NCBI RefSeq assembly: GCF_015706575.1
Contig: NW_024037065.1
Span: forward strand, 4,402,001 to 4,466,000
Origin: Patiria miniata
Taxonomy: Eukaryota > Echinodermata > Asteroidea > Valvatida > Asterinidae
DNA: 64,000 nucleotides
Direction: 5' to 3'
The first letter of the stretch is position 1. Every line of letters begins with the position of its first letter. Shown here piece by piece: positions 53,262-63,524 of the stretch. The notes under the pieces are model-generated. The model ran no database searches and was not told where the DNA came from. It was given only the letters and a program-made list of their open reading frames with translations. The position numbers and the translations under genes are program-made.

Positions 53262-56200
53262 ACACCCAGATTGTTTTTGCTAGTAATAATGTCTGCCTTG
53301 CCAAAAATACGTACAGAGCCAGCTTTGTTAGGGGGTATGTGTACATTATTCTTTGATAAAGTGTTAATAATCGTCACATTTTAACAGCGCCCCCATTGAA
53401 ATTATGGTATGAGCCCTGCCCCCCCCCCTCCCCACACTCCCCTCCCCCTGATTTTACGGGGGTCAAGTGTTTTGAGAAAGAAAAAGGTGCCAACATTTCA
53501 CACTTGTTTTTTGCTGATGAAAAACAAAACCTGCAAAAATTCCTGGATCTGCCCCTGGGGTCATGAAAAATTAAAAATGAGAAAAATAACACAAAACTGC
53601 CACATACAACTGAAAGTTGTAACCTTGGGTGGTTGTTGGTTTGTTTGTTTGTATTTTTTTTTGGGGGGGGGACTAGTGGCAGGGAGGGAATACGTGCTAG
53701 GTTTAGGGTAAAAGGGTAACAGGGGATAATACTGATAGATGGCAACATTTTCCTTTCACATGTACCACTATTTCTGTCATTTCAGCACAGCAAAAGTTTG
53801 CATTTGCATCAAGTGACTTGTTGGCAGTAGTTCTGGAGGAAGATGGGACTGAAATAGACGACACTGAATCCCTCATGGAATTTTCCAAGTCCATTCTGAT
53901 GATTCTACAACCAGGACAGACGTGGCATCGAAAAACATCCACTCCTCCAGCAGAATTGCCTTCTGAAGAGGGGAAAAGTCATGCTCCGGATGAGTACTCA
54001 GAAATCAAACTAATAGATGTGGATGTTGGTCCATCTACCAGTACAAAGACCTTCCCTGCACCCACTACTGCTTGTGGGATTTCATCCCGGGTGACATCAG
54101 CAACTTCATTGCCATCATTCAGCACAACCATTCAGCAACATCTAAAGGCTGGGACAGAATTTCAGATTTGGAAAGAAATGATTGCAGAGGCTGCACATTA
54201 CTACACTGCCAACTTCCCCAACATCAGCAGCTCATCTGAATATCATGATATTGGCAAGAAGATGCACCAAGAATTTCCTGCAATTGCCCGAGAAGGAGAA
54301 CATGCATGGGTAAATTTGTTTCTGCTCAGTTTTACCTCATTGGTCCTTTATTGGTTGTGCTCATTGTAGGCTAGACAATTGCGTGTGTTATGTTTATTAA
54401 CTTTTGTGAATTTTTTGTCACACGCGATTACCCTACATTTTGTACACATAAGATAAATTCATAAGATAGTTTGCACAGCCCTGTTCGAGCTCCAGCTGAC
54501 AAGCACAAGCGTTCCAATGAGATTTTCTTTCTGAGAACAATATAAAGTATTTTAAACGGTTCAGAAGGAAATAAAGGAGCTGTACCCAAAATGTTCCTTT
54601 TCACTTCAGTTGCAAATTCATAACCTGGTCAGTGAGTAACACTCACACCCCTACATGAAAATGTATTCTTTTCTTGCTAAAATTATTCCTGAGGTATAAA
54701 GTGCTGTTCAAGGAGCATCGTGAGAAGTTTTGGCCCTCTGCCCCCACCCTCTGCAATCCCTGCCAAAACTTGCTGCATGGCCCTCCCCCTTCCCCCACCC
54801 AAGCATCTGGTCAAAGTTGTTTCTCATTGCGTGGTGTGTGCTCCATCAGCTGGAGAGAACAACATTGAGCGGGAGTGGGTGTCCTAACCATTTTCAAGTT
54901 GGCCGGGATTATAGATCTGCCAGTGTGGAAGCAGCATGCTCACTTAATGGTACTGATTTCCCTTGATTTTTTTCTCAGTCCTTTTTCACGAAATGCTTAA
55001 GCCAGAGGATTCGACACATGCGATGGGCATCAAAAAAGAAGACAGTGCCACCAAAACCAGCAGAGGTACAAGGAGAGAAGAGGGGACGGGAGGACACCAA
55101 TGACCAGCCCAGGAAATCTGTCAGAGGAGCACAGCTGCACATTTCTGGTCACAAGAGCTGTACTGATGCAGAGTATGAGGAACATCTTAAGGAGCTAGCG
55201 AGTCAGTGGGACAAGAGTGAGACACGAAATGTGAAGCACATCAAGCTGCTGCTCAGCGAAACCTTTCGAAGGAACGAGCAGTGGATTCGTACTCTACCGG
55301 ATTCTCAGGTTCATCCAATCCTTGAGAAAATACCTTGCTATGAAGATGGTGCAATGGTAGGTGCACTAATTGCTTAGGCCCCAAAAAAAAACAATTCTGC
55401 TTCCGATTACATGGCATTTGGAAAAAGAGGGTATGTAGGTAAGGTATGTTTGGGTAATATTTTTCTGTGTTGATCGCACGTGTCTTCTTGTAGTCAAGGG
55501 TAAGCTGGGTTTTTTTCCCTAAACCTCCCCATCCCCCAGGGTAGGGGCTGTCAAAATTTGGTAGGTAGGGTAACCTGAAGCAGAAGTATTTTCTTTTTTG
55601 GCCTCATATAGTAATATATTTACAAATATTTGTTTAATGCAGTAAAAAAAAAATTGTAGAGCATCTTTGTCAGAATCTCGATGACAATTTTCCTGTCATC
55701 TTATTTTTGGCTTTTTCATTTCCACGGTAATTGGGCCAATGTGCTATATATGTATGTGTTCTTTGATTTTGAGAAATGGTATAGTGTAAAACGAAGTGTT
55801 AAACAAGGGAGATCCATGGGGAGAGCCATGGCCCCCTCCCCCAAAACAAACTAAATGTTTGTTTAATTGTCATCACAGTGAAGGCAAGCACTGCGTATCA
55901 CCACAATTTTTGCCTTAAAAATTGTTACAGTGGTCAATTGCCTCAGATTGCACCACTAGAGCATCTGGAATGCAATTTTTTTGGACCCACTTTTGGGTGA
56001 CCAAAATGGTTTTGCTCCCCCCCCCAAAAAAAAAAAATTAAAAGCTTTTACAAATTTATGGCAAAGCGTGTGCATGTACTATGAACCCATCAAGTCTATT
56101 TTGACTACAATTTTATTACAAGTTTGGGATTTTGAATTTTGCAGCATGTTGGATTGCTGAACTAGTGGGGCAAGGGTTATCTGCACCGTATTTTAATTTA

Positions 56201-58321
56201 TAATGACTTACATTTCCATGCAGGTGATGCATGATTTTCAACTCCTCCTTGGTGAGACAAAGTTTCAGGCCATCCAAGACAACATCATCGTCTTCATGGA
56301 TGCAGTAGAGAAAATTATGGAATCGAAAACAGAGGTATGTACAAAAAACATACAATGACACTCAGGTACAGTATTGTGGACAACGCTGCATGGAGCCTTC
56401 CACAAATACACCGTTACACGGAATGATACAGCAACCCCCCCCCCCCTCCAAAAAAAAAAATTGTGCCCATGCGTGTAGCTTAGCATCAGAGGTCTCAGGG
56501 TCGAATCCCAATGCGGCCGGTGTGATTTTTTTTTCTCTCATCCTGTGTTTGGTCAAAAAATCAACTTACTAAACTTCCATATAAGCACTATTCATGGACC
56601 TGAAGTGGTGCAAGCCTTATGTCCAGAGACTGCATATTCAATGCCTATACAATGAATAAAGTGATAGGGAATTATAGAATTTATAAGGATTTTTATATCA
56701 CAGAGAACTTTATAATAGCTGGTGTTATGATAAGAGTTTGCTGTGTGTATTCATGCTCTTGGGACTAAATGCAAGTGCAAAAGTGGTCCCTGTGGGCCAA
56801 AGATTAGGTGTCACTCCTCTGGGGTTGTAACGCAAAACTACTCTGCCATACACTTTAATACAACTTTTATATTTTTCTAATATCATTCTGGAAACATGTC
56901 ATATTTTGTAGCAACATTTACTTCAGGACATGTATGTATTCATTTCTTATTTTAAAATTTTTTGTAACAGGAGGCCGAGCCAGAGAGGATGATCCCTATA
57001 ATTTCTTACGTGGAAAAGGCAACAGCCTTTGAGAAGGGGAAGGGAAGAAAGACTAGGTCGATCATCACCATGAAAGAGGTTTGTAATTATTGAATGTTAC
57101 TGAAACATCATTTTTCGTGTCCACAGCCTATTTCAAACACAGATTGAGACTGTGTGCCATTTGACCTGGATTTACAGCATCTCTATGTTTGGCGAAAACA
57201 GCAAAGTTATTCACTTAATTAACTTAGGAAATGATGTTGCATTAAAAATGCCGCTAAAAGTTGAGTATAATTCGGACTTAAGGCACAAGCCTGTGGCTAT
57301 ACAGACTTTCATGTTGAATGCTGTATTACTGCCATATTATGAATAGACACCTGAGAAACCTGATTACAACAACTTTTACTTTTCACTTATTGCATCATGG
57401 TAAAGTGGGTACACAGCTGGGATCATAATTGAGAAATTGTGGGTTTGATCTATCAAAGGGAGTGTCAAACATGGTAGGGTTGTGCACCTTGGCAGGCAGC
57501 CGCTTAGTTAGATGCTGATGATTTGTTATAATGCTAGCAGCATTAGGGGTTTACCCACGGTTAGATGAGCACTTTGCAGAATCCACCATTATAAATATTT
57601 TCTCACATTGGCAAACATGATGATCTTTCCTCATGGTTTTTTTTTTTGGGGGGGGGGTTGAAATTGAAATAGCATGCATGCATTTATCAGGATATCTTGA
57701 AACAGTAACATTTCTCCATAAAGGGCATATGGCTGAAGTTTGAAATCGCCCCAACCCTTTTTTGGGGGAAAGGGATTGGATGTTGACCCAAAAGTACGAG
57801 ATTGCAGATTGCTAATAGGCAAGCTTGCCCAAAATTTTTTGCAAACATTAAATTACAAATACAGCACAGTTATTGTTTTATATACATTGCTGTTTCCTGC
57901 ATGCTTTACGTTGGTGAGAACCAGAGCATATCTTTTGAAAGTGAAAAAAAAAAATATTTGATGCTTCTTCCTGCAGGACATACCAGATGGTGACATCAAA
58001 AAGGAACTCCACACCCCAAGAAATGAGCCACCGAAGCTGGTAATCTTCACATCAAACAACAAGCTGCAAGCATCTTTTGTTGTAGCTGATGGAGTCAGTA
58101 TTATGAGTGAGAAGGGTTCTACTGCCACTGCTGCAATCCTCTTACTCATTGGAGTGTACTACCTATTCGACCTGGAGTACCCAAAGACTTATTCTCAGCT
58201 CCTTGGAACACTCCAGAACCATGTTGTTAAGGGTGTGCCCTATGATGGCCAAAAGAGTGCCAAATTCAGAATGTTCCAAACGGCTTTGCAAAGAAAATTA
58301 AAAGCTGTTGCTGAAAATTAA
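52952..58321 (+). CDS. CIDE-N (CAD) domain protein with SAMD3-like body, second gene of the CACTA element, six exons, 516 aa
   Basis: Exons: 52952-53036, 53786-54309, 54979-55356, 56224-56334, 56971-57078, 57977-58321. All introns are GT-AG and all phases agree without stops. Exons 1-2 form a CIDE-N domain: FKVWSSDRLSRKCIPA with a basic face, then SSDLLAVVLEEDGTEIDD and LMILQPGQTW with the acidic loop. This corresponds to FRV/RK...LVLEEDGT...LQSGQSW of DFF45. A disordered linker and a SAMD3-like body follow, with FFTKCLSQRIRHMRW in exon 3, LLLGETKFQAIQDNI in exon 4 and ILLLIGVYYLFDLEYPKTY in exon 6. CIDE-N domains form head-to-tail filaments. The molecular role here is unknown, perhaps assembly of the transposition complex. 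Confidence 0.8.
53037..53785. other. Intron 1 of the CIDE-N gene, with long poly-C tract
   Basis: A C run of about 35 bases (53226-53260) and a second C-rich patch (53420-53450) dominate it. Frames crossing them are artefacts. Confidence 0.7.
54310..54978. other. Intron 2 of the CIDE-N gene
   Basis: Between donor CATGG|gtaaat and acceptor TTTTTTTCTCAG; no coding signal. Confidence 0.6.
55377..55603. mobile_element. PIF/Harbinger-like MITE in intron 3 of the CIDE-N gene
   Basis: Inverted ends GGCCCCAAAAAAAAACAATT...TTCTGCTTCCGATTAC and GGCCAAAAAAGAAAAT...TTCTGCTTCAGGTTAC (right end inverted) are flanked by TTA (55374-55376) and TCA (55604-55606), an imperfect TTA duplication. It starts 20 bp behind the splice donor of exon 3. 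Confidence 0.55.
55604..56223. other. Rest of intron 3 of the CIDE-N gene
   Basis: AT-rich with a C/A run near 56018-56037; no coding signal. Confidence 0.55.
56335..56970. other. Intron 4 of the CIDE-N gene
   Basis: Contains a C/A homopolymer patch (56434-56460) and AGGGTCGAATCCC near 56508, which resembles a polymerase III box B of a decayed SINE. No box A is clear. Confidence 0.45.
57079..57976. other. Intron 5 of the CIDE-N gene
   Basis: AT-rich, with a TTTTTTTTTGGGGGGGG patch near 57639; no coding signal. Confidence 0.55.
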
Positions 58322-59377
58322 AAGCAGTTGCAGTAGAACCCTTCTCACCTTATTTTGTCCATTACACAACATGCTGCTTAAACTCATTAGGCCAAGAAGA
58401 AAAAAACATGTTTTCTGTTACAACACAAATATTTAGGGTACTATATCTCTTTTCCCCTAACTGTTGTACTGCCAAAATATTAGAGTAGGATGATAATCAG
58501 TTATATTTTGAACCCTTGCACTTTGTAACAGTTAACATTTTGTAACATTTAACATGTGAATTAAGTGTTTAAAGAATGTCGTGATTGTGGATACAAACAA
58601 ACAAAATTACTGAGTAAGCCACTTTTTTCAGGCTTTGGGGTGGAACAAATTACTGTGATGCCTCCAAATTTCTTTTTTAAATCACAGTTTTATCGATATC
58701 AGCATGGTCTTCCAGGTCATTAGATAATAGGAAACACAAGTATTTTCTTACTTGGCCCTACTGCAGTTTACATTTCTCCAACTATTGCTTGGATGGGCAA
58801 GCTAGATTGAGCAAACTGCGTCAGCTAAAAAAGTCAAATGTGTTATTTAGCTTAATTTTTGTATAGCATTGATACATTTAGTTTGTTACTTGTTTCAGCA
58901 AGTTTTTATGGCATAAAAGGCCATGAATTTGCACATACTTTGGCCCAGTCAAAAGTTTGGAAATAAAATTTTTTAGTACATGTACAAGTTTTGGTACTTT
59001 TAAAGAAATTACAATATTATGTATGGTAAAGAAAACACCAAGAAAACAGAACTTTCATAACCACAGTCTTAACAAGTACAAGAAAACAAAATGTGCAAAT
59101 AAAGATATGATGCGTGTTATACACTTAACTGCAGCTGCAAACCAGCTTTTGGATTACTAGTATATAAAAATATACAGATTTGAAAAATTAAGGATGTTTT
59201 TTTATTTTCTGAAGACGAATTTCAAAGTGCCTTCCAGGTGGTTAGGCCAATAGAGGCTCTGAGTGCTGGGCTATTTTGTTACGGCACTGCCTTTTCAGTG
59301 CCAAAGAAGCACGAAAAAACCTTTGAAATTCAACACATGAATAGTAGTAGTGAAGCCCAATGCATATACATGTATTG
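58322..59377. other. 3' untranslated and spacer region of the CACTA element
   Basis: Contains AATAAA-type signals near 58962. An inverted repeat of about 12 bp has GAATTTCAAAG at about 59218 and CTTTGAAATTC at about 59321, enclosing about 90 bp. No further gene. Confidence 0.5.
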
Positions 59378-59689
59378 TTAAACATGTTTCGTCTTATTAA
59401 ACACTTAAGCACTTATAAACGTGTTAAAATGTTTATAAACCGTTGCAACATGTAAACATGTCAAAGTGTTTATATTTGAACACTTTCTTATACACGTCAC
59501 AGTGTTTATTTGAATAAACCATGCGTTTAACTGTTAAACAGTGTGTTTATCAGACCATTTCTTCAGAGTGTTAAACACGTATGTTTATGTGGATAAATAC
59601 TCTATTCGTAAACGTGTTAAAATGTTTAAAAAGTGTTGCAAATAAGCATTTATAATGTGTTTAGAAACTAAACACCTGGATTTACAGTG
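59378..59689. repeat. Right subterminal repeat region of the CACTA element
   Basis: About ten AAACGTGTTAAAATGTTTA-type motifs in both orientations end at the CACTG terminus. They are shared with the left end at 48082-48260. Confidence 0.7.
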
Positions 59690-59886
59690 TACATTGATGG
59701 AGACTTATTATCCAGGGATAGCCATTTTGTTGTTATGAGAGCTACAGGAATTTAGCCTTGTTATGATTCGTCTTCTATTTTTTTAAGCGTCGGAAACATA
59801 CTGTTTCTACTTGAATCCCACTCAGTGTATTTGGAAAATGGATTATTAAAACTCGTGTATATAATGATAAACCCTTTTTTATACAG

Positions 59887-60137
59887 ATTTGATCCTGGGA
59901 CTGATCTCCTGGTGGAGTGGAAGGATGGCACCCAAAATGTAGTGAAACTAAAAGACGTCAAGCTGTTGAGCAAAAAGCTACGGAAGGGGAGTAGAGTAAA
60001 AATGCAGTGGGGACGGCAGACATGGGAGGGAGAGGTGATTGATGTCGAAGACTGCTCTGATGATCTGCAGGACAGTGATTCCGATTCGGACGTTCCTCTT
60101 GCTAAACTTAGAGCAAACAACACAAAAAGAACCCAAG
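59887..60137 (+). CDS. Tudor-like exon of a transposase-like or host gene
   Basis: Acceptor TTTTATACAG and donor CAAG|gtatgc frame 251 bp. The exon encodes FDPGTDLLVEWKDGTQNVV and LRKGSRVKMQWGRQTWEGEV, a small beta-barrel pattern (EW-DGT, G-V-M-W--W-G-V) of the Tudor/chromo-barrel type. An acidic end (DSDSDSDVPLAKL) follows. It joins in phase to a small exon at 60871. Such exons are found at the N-termini of multi-exon element-derived proteins. The upstream exon is not settled because a CACTA element occupies the intron. Confidence 0.5.
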
Positions 60138-60870
60138 GTATGCAATCTCCTGTAATATTATTTAGTAAAACAAATGATAATGTCCAGTATATTTCTATCA
60201 CTTGATTTTAATTTTAGTTTATTGAGAAAGTACATCACTTGCATTTTGTTCACGCTGCACTGTTTTTAATTTTACGAACGTGTGAACTGTCCAGTTAATT
60301 ACCATCTGAAAAGTTGGTATTCCCATGGGATCCAAGTATACTGGCAAACAAATTTTACAAAAGGTTGATCTTTGAAATAGCTGCCAAACATAAAAGCAGG
60401 CAATCGTAATGTTTTCTTTTAGAGAAAAAACAAGTTTTTAAACTTTTAATGATTGAAATAGGAAGCGATCTTATTAAAAAAACGGGTGGCTTCACAATTG
60501 TTAATTTTTGTTTATAAAGTTCAAACAAGTCGTAAGCTTTTCAAAACATACATACTATAAGTTTTAACAATATCAAGAATACCGATTATAATTCAATATA
60601 AGTTTTTTCCTTCATGGGGTTGTGTGAGAAAAATCAAATGCAAAGCATACCTGTTGAAATCAACTAATTTTGCACAAAAAATGAAGCGCGCAAGACATTT
60701 ATGAATCATCTGATGTGGAAAACATATTTGTCCTGTCATAGTTCCCTATATGAGGTAAAATGAGGAGAAATTTCCAGTAATTCTGTAAACACTACAGTTG
60801 GTTTTATATGCATCTCTATAAAACACCTCCCTTCTTTGCTAAAGAGAGCTTTTTTTCTCACTTACTTTAG
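60138..60870. other. Intron between Tudor-like exon and next small exon
   Basis: AT-rich; nothing else recognised. Confidence 0.45.
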
Positions 60871-60929
60871 ATACAGATGACTCAACACACAAGCCTGCAA
60901 GGTGTGACGACTTCATGTGCGGGGAAGAG
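60871..60929 (+). CDS. Small exon following the Tudor-like exon
   Basis: The acceptor CTTACTTTAG matches the phase left by the 60137 donor and gives DTDDSTHKPARCDDFMCGEE. A donor GAG|gtctgg at 60930 is possible; without it the frame stops at 60950. Confidence 0.35.
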
Positions 60930-61020
60930 GTCTGGGCAGCCTGTACTTAGTGTTTCTGTTTGCTTTGTTACGACCATTTTTTGTTAAACAGTACTTGTAA
61001 AACACAATCTTTTTCATGAT

Positions 61021-61908
61021 TTGTTAAATCCCAATTCATCTACTCCGTTGATAGACTTGCTTTCATCTAGTGGAAGTGCCCCAGTGTCGCATGGACACGA
61101 CCACGTAACATCTAGTGGATGTGCCCCTGTGTCTGGTGGACACGACCACGTAACATCGCTGTCTTCCTCAGCTGGCTTGCCTGCTGGTCCACAGTTTTCT
61201 CCTTCCACTTTGTCATCTGGTGGATGTGCCCCTGTGTCTGGTGGACACGGCCACGTAACATCGCTGTCTTCTTCAGCTGGCTTGCCTGCTGGTACACAGT
61301 TTTCTCCTTCCACTTTGTCATCTGGTGGATGTGCCCCTGTGTCTGGTGGACACGGCCACGTAACATCGCTGTCTTCTTCAGCTGGCTTGCCTGTTGGTCC
61401 ACAGTTTTCTCCTTCCACTTTGTCATCTGGTGGATGTGCCCCTGTGTCTGGTGGACACGGCCACGTAACATCGCTGTCTTCTTCAGCTGGCTTGCCTGCT
61501 GGTCCACAGTTTTCTCCTTCCATTTTGTCATCTAGTGGATGTGCCCCTGTGTCTGGTGGACAAAACCACGTAACATCGCTGTCTGCTTCGGCCGGCATGC
61601 CTGCTGGTCCACAGTTTTTTCCTTCCACTTTGTCATCTGGTGGATGTGCCCCTGTGTCACCTGGACAGGATCACATAACATCACTCTCTTCATCAGCCAG
61701 CCCGTCTGGTTTACAATGTTCTCCACCTGGATTCAAAATTGTTGTTGAGCCCAGTGACTTTCTAGTTGATGGTGAGGGAAGGCCACTTATTTCAGATGGA
61801 GTCAAGAGAAAAAGTAGTAAAAATGCAGCAGTTAAGCACAACAGAAACGGAGGGAAAGCTTACACAACTGAAAAAATCAAACAAATGTGTACCTGCCAAG
61901 CTCGGTAA
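61021..61908 (+). CDS. Repeat protein segment (35-aa repeats), then Cys/basic domain of a transposase-like gene
   Basis: The 295-codon frame has no good ATG and is probably exonic. From about 61100 to 61720 it repeats a 35-residue unit (GCAPVSGGHGHVTSLSSSAG) nearly six times, encoded by a 105-bp tandem repeat. The end has KRKSSKNAAVKHNRNGGKAY and TTEKIKQMCTC, the basic, cysteine-containing segment that precedes the conserved part of a family of transposase-like proteins. The continuing family sequence (PAKLGNLGESNCWHCLKRGL) lies in another frame, so a frameshift near 61885 breaks the gene. Confidence 0.45.
   Translation: MLNPNSSTPLIDLLSSSGSAPVSHGHDHVTSSGCAPVSGGHDHVTSLSSSAGLPAGPQFSPSTLSSGGCAPVSGGHGHVTSLSSSAGLPAGTQFSPSTLSSGGCAPVSGGHGHVTSLSSSAGLPVGPQFSPSTLSSGGCAPVSGGHGHVTSLSSSAGLPAGPQFSPSILSSSGCAPVSGGQNHVTSLSASAGMPAGPQFFPSTLSSGGCAPVSPGQDHITSLSSSASPSGLQCSPPGFKIVVEPSDFLVDGEGRPLISDGVKRKSSKNAAVKHNRNGGKAYTTEKIKQMCTCQAR
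61100..61720. repeat. 105-bp tandem repeat, about 5.9 units
   Basis: CATCTGGTGGATGTGCCCCT recurs every 105 bp (61212, 61317, 61422 and so on) with a few percent difference. Since 105 is a multiple of 3, several frames on both strands stay open, and those other frames are shadows. Confidence 0.85.
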
Positions 61909-63210
61909 CTTAGGAGAGAGTAACTGCTGGCATTGCCTTAAAAGGGGCCTGGATTGCCTTACTGCATTACTATTGAACAGCGTCACCAGATCAGAGAAGC
62001 CTATTACAACATGGGTGATTTGCAAAAACAACGTGAATGGCTCACAAGATATGTATCTGTCAACAAAGATAGGGAACAAAATAAGTATTTGTATTATCTG
62101 CCGAAGCTACATGTACATGAGGATGCTCAACAATGGCAAGTGTGTCGGAAATTATTTACCAGTACCCTTGGTATTTCGTTTTGTGTAGTCCGCACCCTTT
62201 TTGACAAGAGAGACAAGTTTGGTGTACTTGAAGGAGAGTGTCGTGGTGGTAGACAGCAGTTTGCGAGGGACAGGTCACTCAGGGAGCAGGTGAAAGCCCA
62301 TATTGATCAATTTCCAAGGATGGAGTCCCATTATTGTAGGGCGAAGTCCAAGTGCCAGTATCTCTCTCCTGATCTCAACTTCACGATCATGTATAATATG
62401 TACAAAAAAAAAGTTCCACCATGCTAAGAAAGATTTGTGTGGTTTGTGCAACACCTTTCATAGATCAAGCGATGAACACAAGAAGGAACTACAAGACATG
62501 TTTGATAGTCATGTGCTGGAGAAAGAGAAATCCCGTTCATTGAAAAGTGCTGCGAAAGCGAAAGCTTTCACTGACGACAAGTATCGAGCTGCTGTTTTTT
62601 TTAACCTTCAGCAGGTCATTTACCTACCAAAATCGGACCGCTCAGAACTTTTGCGATAAACGCCGTCTGTCATGTTTTAATTTCACGATTTTTGAATTGG
62701 CTAGCAGAGATGGTTTCTGGCTCTTCCGAAATAGCTTCATACCTTCATCAATACCTATCCCAAGTTGATGAGCAAGGTTGTGAAAAAGTCGACTTGTACT
62801 CTGACGGCTGTGTTGGCCAAAATAAAAACTCAATCGTTCCGTCCATGATGCTCTATTTTGTAGAAAGGTCGAAGGCTTTCAGGAAATCACACTGAACTTA
62901 TTTTAAACAAATCATGGCCAATCGGAAGGTGATGCAATCCACAGTACAATCGAGAGGCGAATTAAGAAGATTGGTGAAATATTTGTACCCTCGCAGCTTG
63001 TGACGCTCATCAAGATGGCTCGCAAAACTCCCACACCATATAATGTAACTACAGTCCAGACATCACACATACTAGACTGGAAGACATATAGTCAAAGCCG
63101 GGGATTATTGAGAGTGCGGTCTTCAGAAGCAGGGACCAAGGTTGACTGGAAAAAGTTCATGCAGATCAGAGTAAGCAAACATGATGCCAACACAATAAAG
63201 TTCAAGTAGA
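61885..63210 (+). pseudogene. Transposase-like gene remains (RNase-H-like family with LYSDGCVGQNKN motif)
   Basis: Pieces in changing frames follow the order of a family widespread in fish and marine invertebrates: IEQRHQIREAYYNMGDLQKQ; VKAHIDQFPRMESHYCRAKS; KKDLCGLCNTFHRSSDEHKK; KYRAAVFFNLQQVIYLPKSD; EKVDLYSDGCVGQNKNSIV; and a C-terminal KKFMQIRVSK. The D in LYSDGCVGQNKN looks like a catalytic aspartate of an RNase-H fold. At least four frameshifts are needed to read through it, near 61885, 62420, 62650 and 62890. The family's superfamily name is not certain to me. Confidence 0.55.
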
Positions 63211-63520
63211 TGAAGTCTTTGAGATCCTTAGAATTGATAGCACGCGTTGATACTCTGATAAGGCCCAGCTTGCTGAACCACAACCCTGTTGGTATTTCGG
63301 TAGTGTTTCATTATCCATAATATGCCGTGAATCTTCAGTGCTTGTATAATATTGTTTTAAAATTGTAAATATAATGTTCATAGTCGAAGACCTATTGTTT
63401 ACAAGACCCACTGTAATAACGGAACACGTTCATCTCGGGCCTGAATGAAATCCATCTTGCACAGGTTTATGTGTTAATTCATTATACGAGATAATATGAA
63501 ATCTTTACGCAATAAGAAAC
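63211..63520. other. Non-coding AT-rich tail
   Basis: Nothing recognised between the transposase remains and the repeats that follow. Confidence 0.4.
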
Positions 63521-63524
63521 ATTG

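Larger units (their letters stand above)
48082..59689 (+). mobile_element. Apparently complete CACTA/EnSpm DNA transposon, 11.6 kb, two genes
   Basis: The left end CACTGTAAAACCAG (48082) and the inverse of the right end CACTGTAAATCCAG (ending 59689) match at 13 of 14 bases. Both ends are flanked by TA (48080-48081 and 59690-59691). CACTG/CACTA ends define the superfamily. The usual duplication is 2-3 bp; here only TA is certain. Many GTGTTTATAA/AACACGTTTA motifs in both orientations cluster within about 170 bp of the left end and 310 bp of the right end. Inside are an open transposase gene and a six-exon CIDE-N gene with agreeing phases, so the copy looks recent. Confidence 0.8.

Noticed and set aside
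53180-53750. Frames with poly-Gly and Pro-rich stretches
   Set aside because: They cross the poly-C tracts of intron 1 of the CIDE-N gene.
56460-56530. Second SINE in intron 4 of the CIDE-N gene
   Set aside because: Only a box B-like string is visible, with no clear box A or tail.
48082-59691. A 3-bp target duplication for the CACTA element
   Set aside because: The flanking triplets are GTA and TAC. Only TA is shared, so a 3-bp duplication is not claimed.
61112-61535. Long frames on both strands across the 105-bp repeat (for example Cys/Trp-rich plus frame and minus-strand frames)
   Set aside because: A repeat unit divisible by three keeps several frames open. Only the frame continuing into the basic-cysteine segment has family support.
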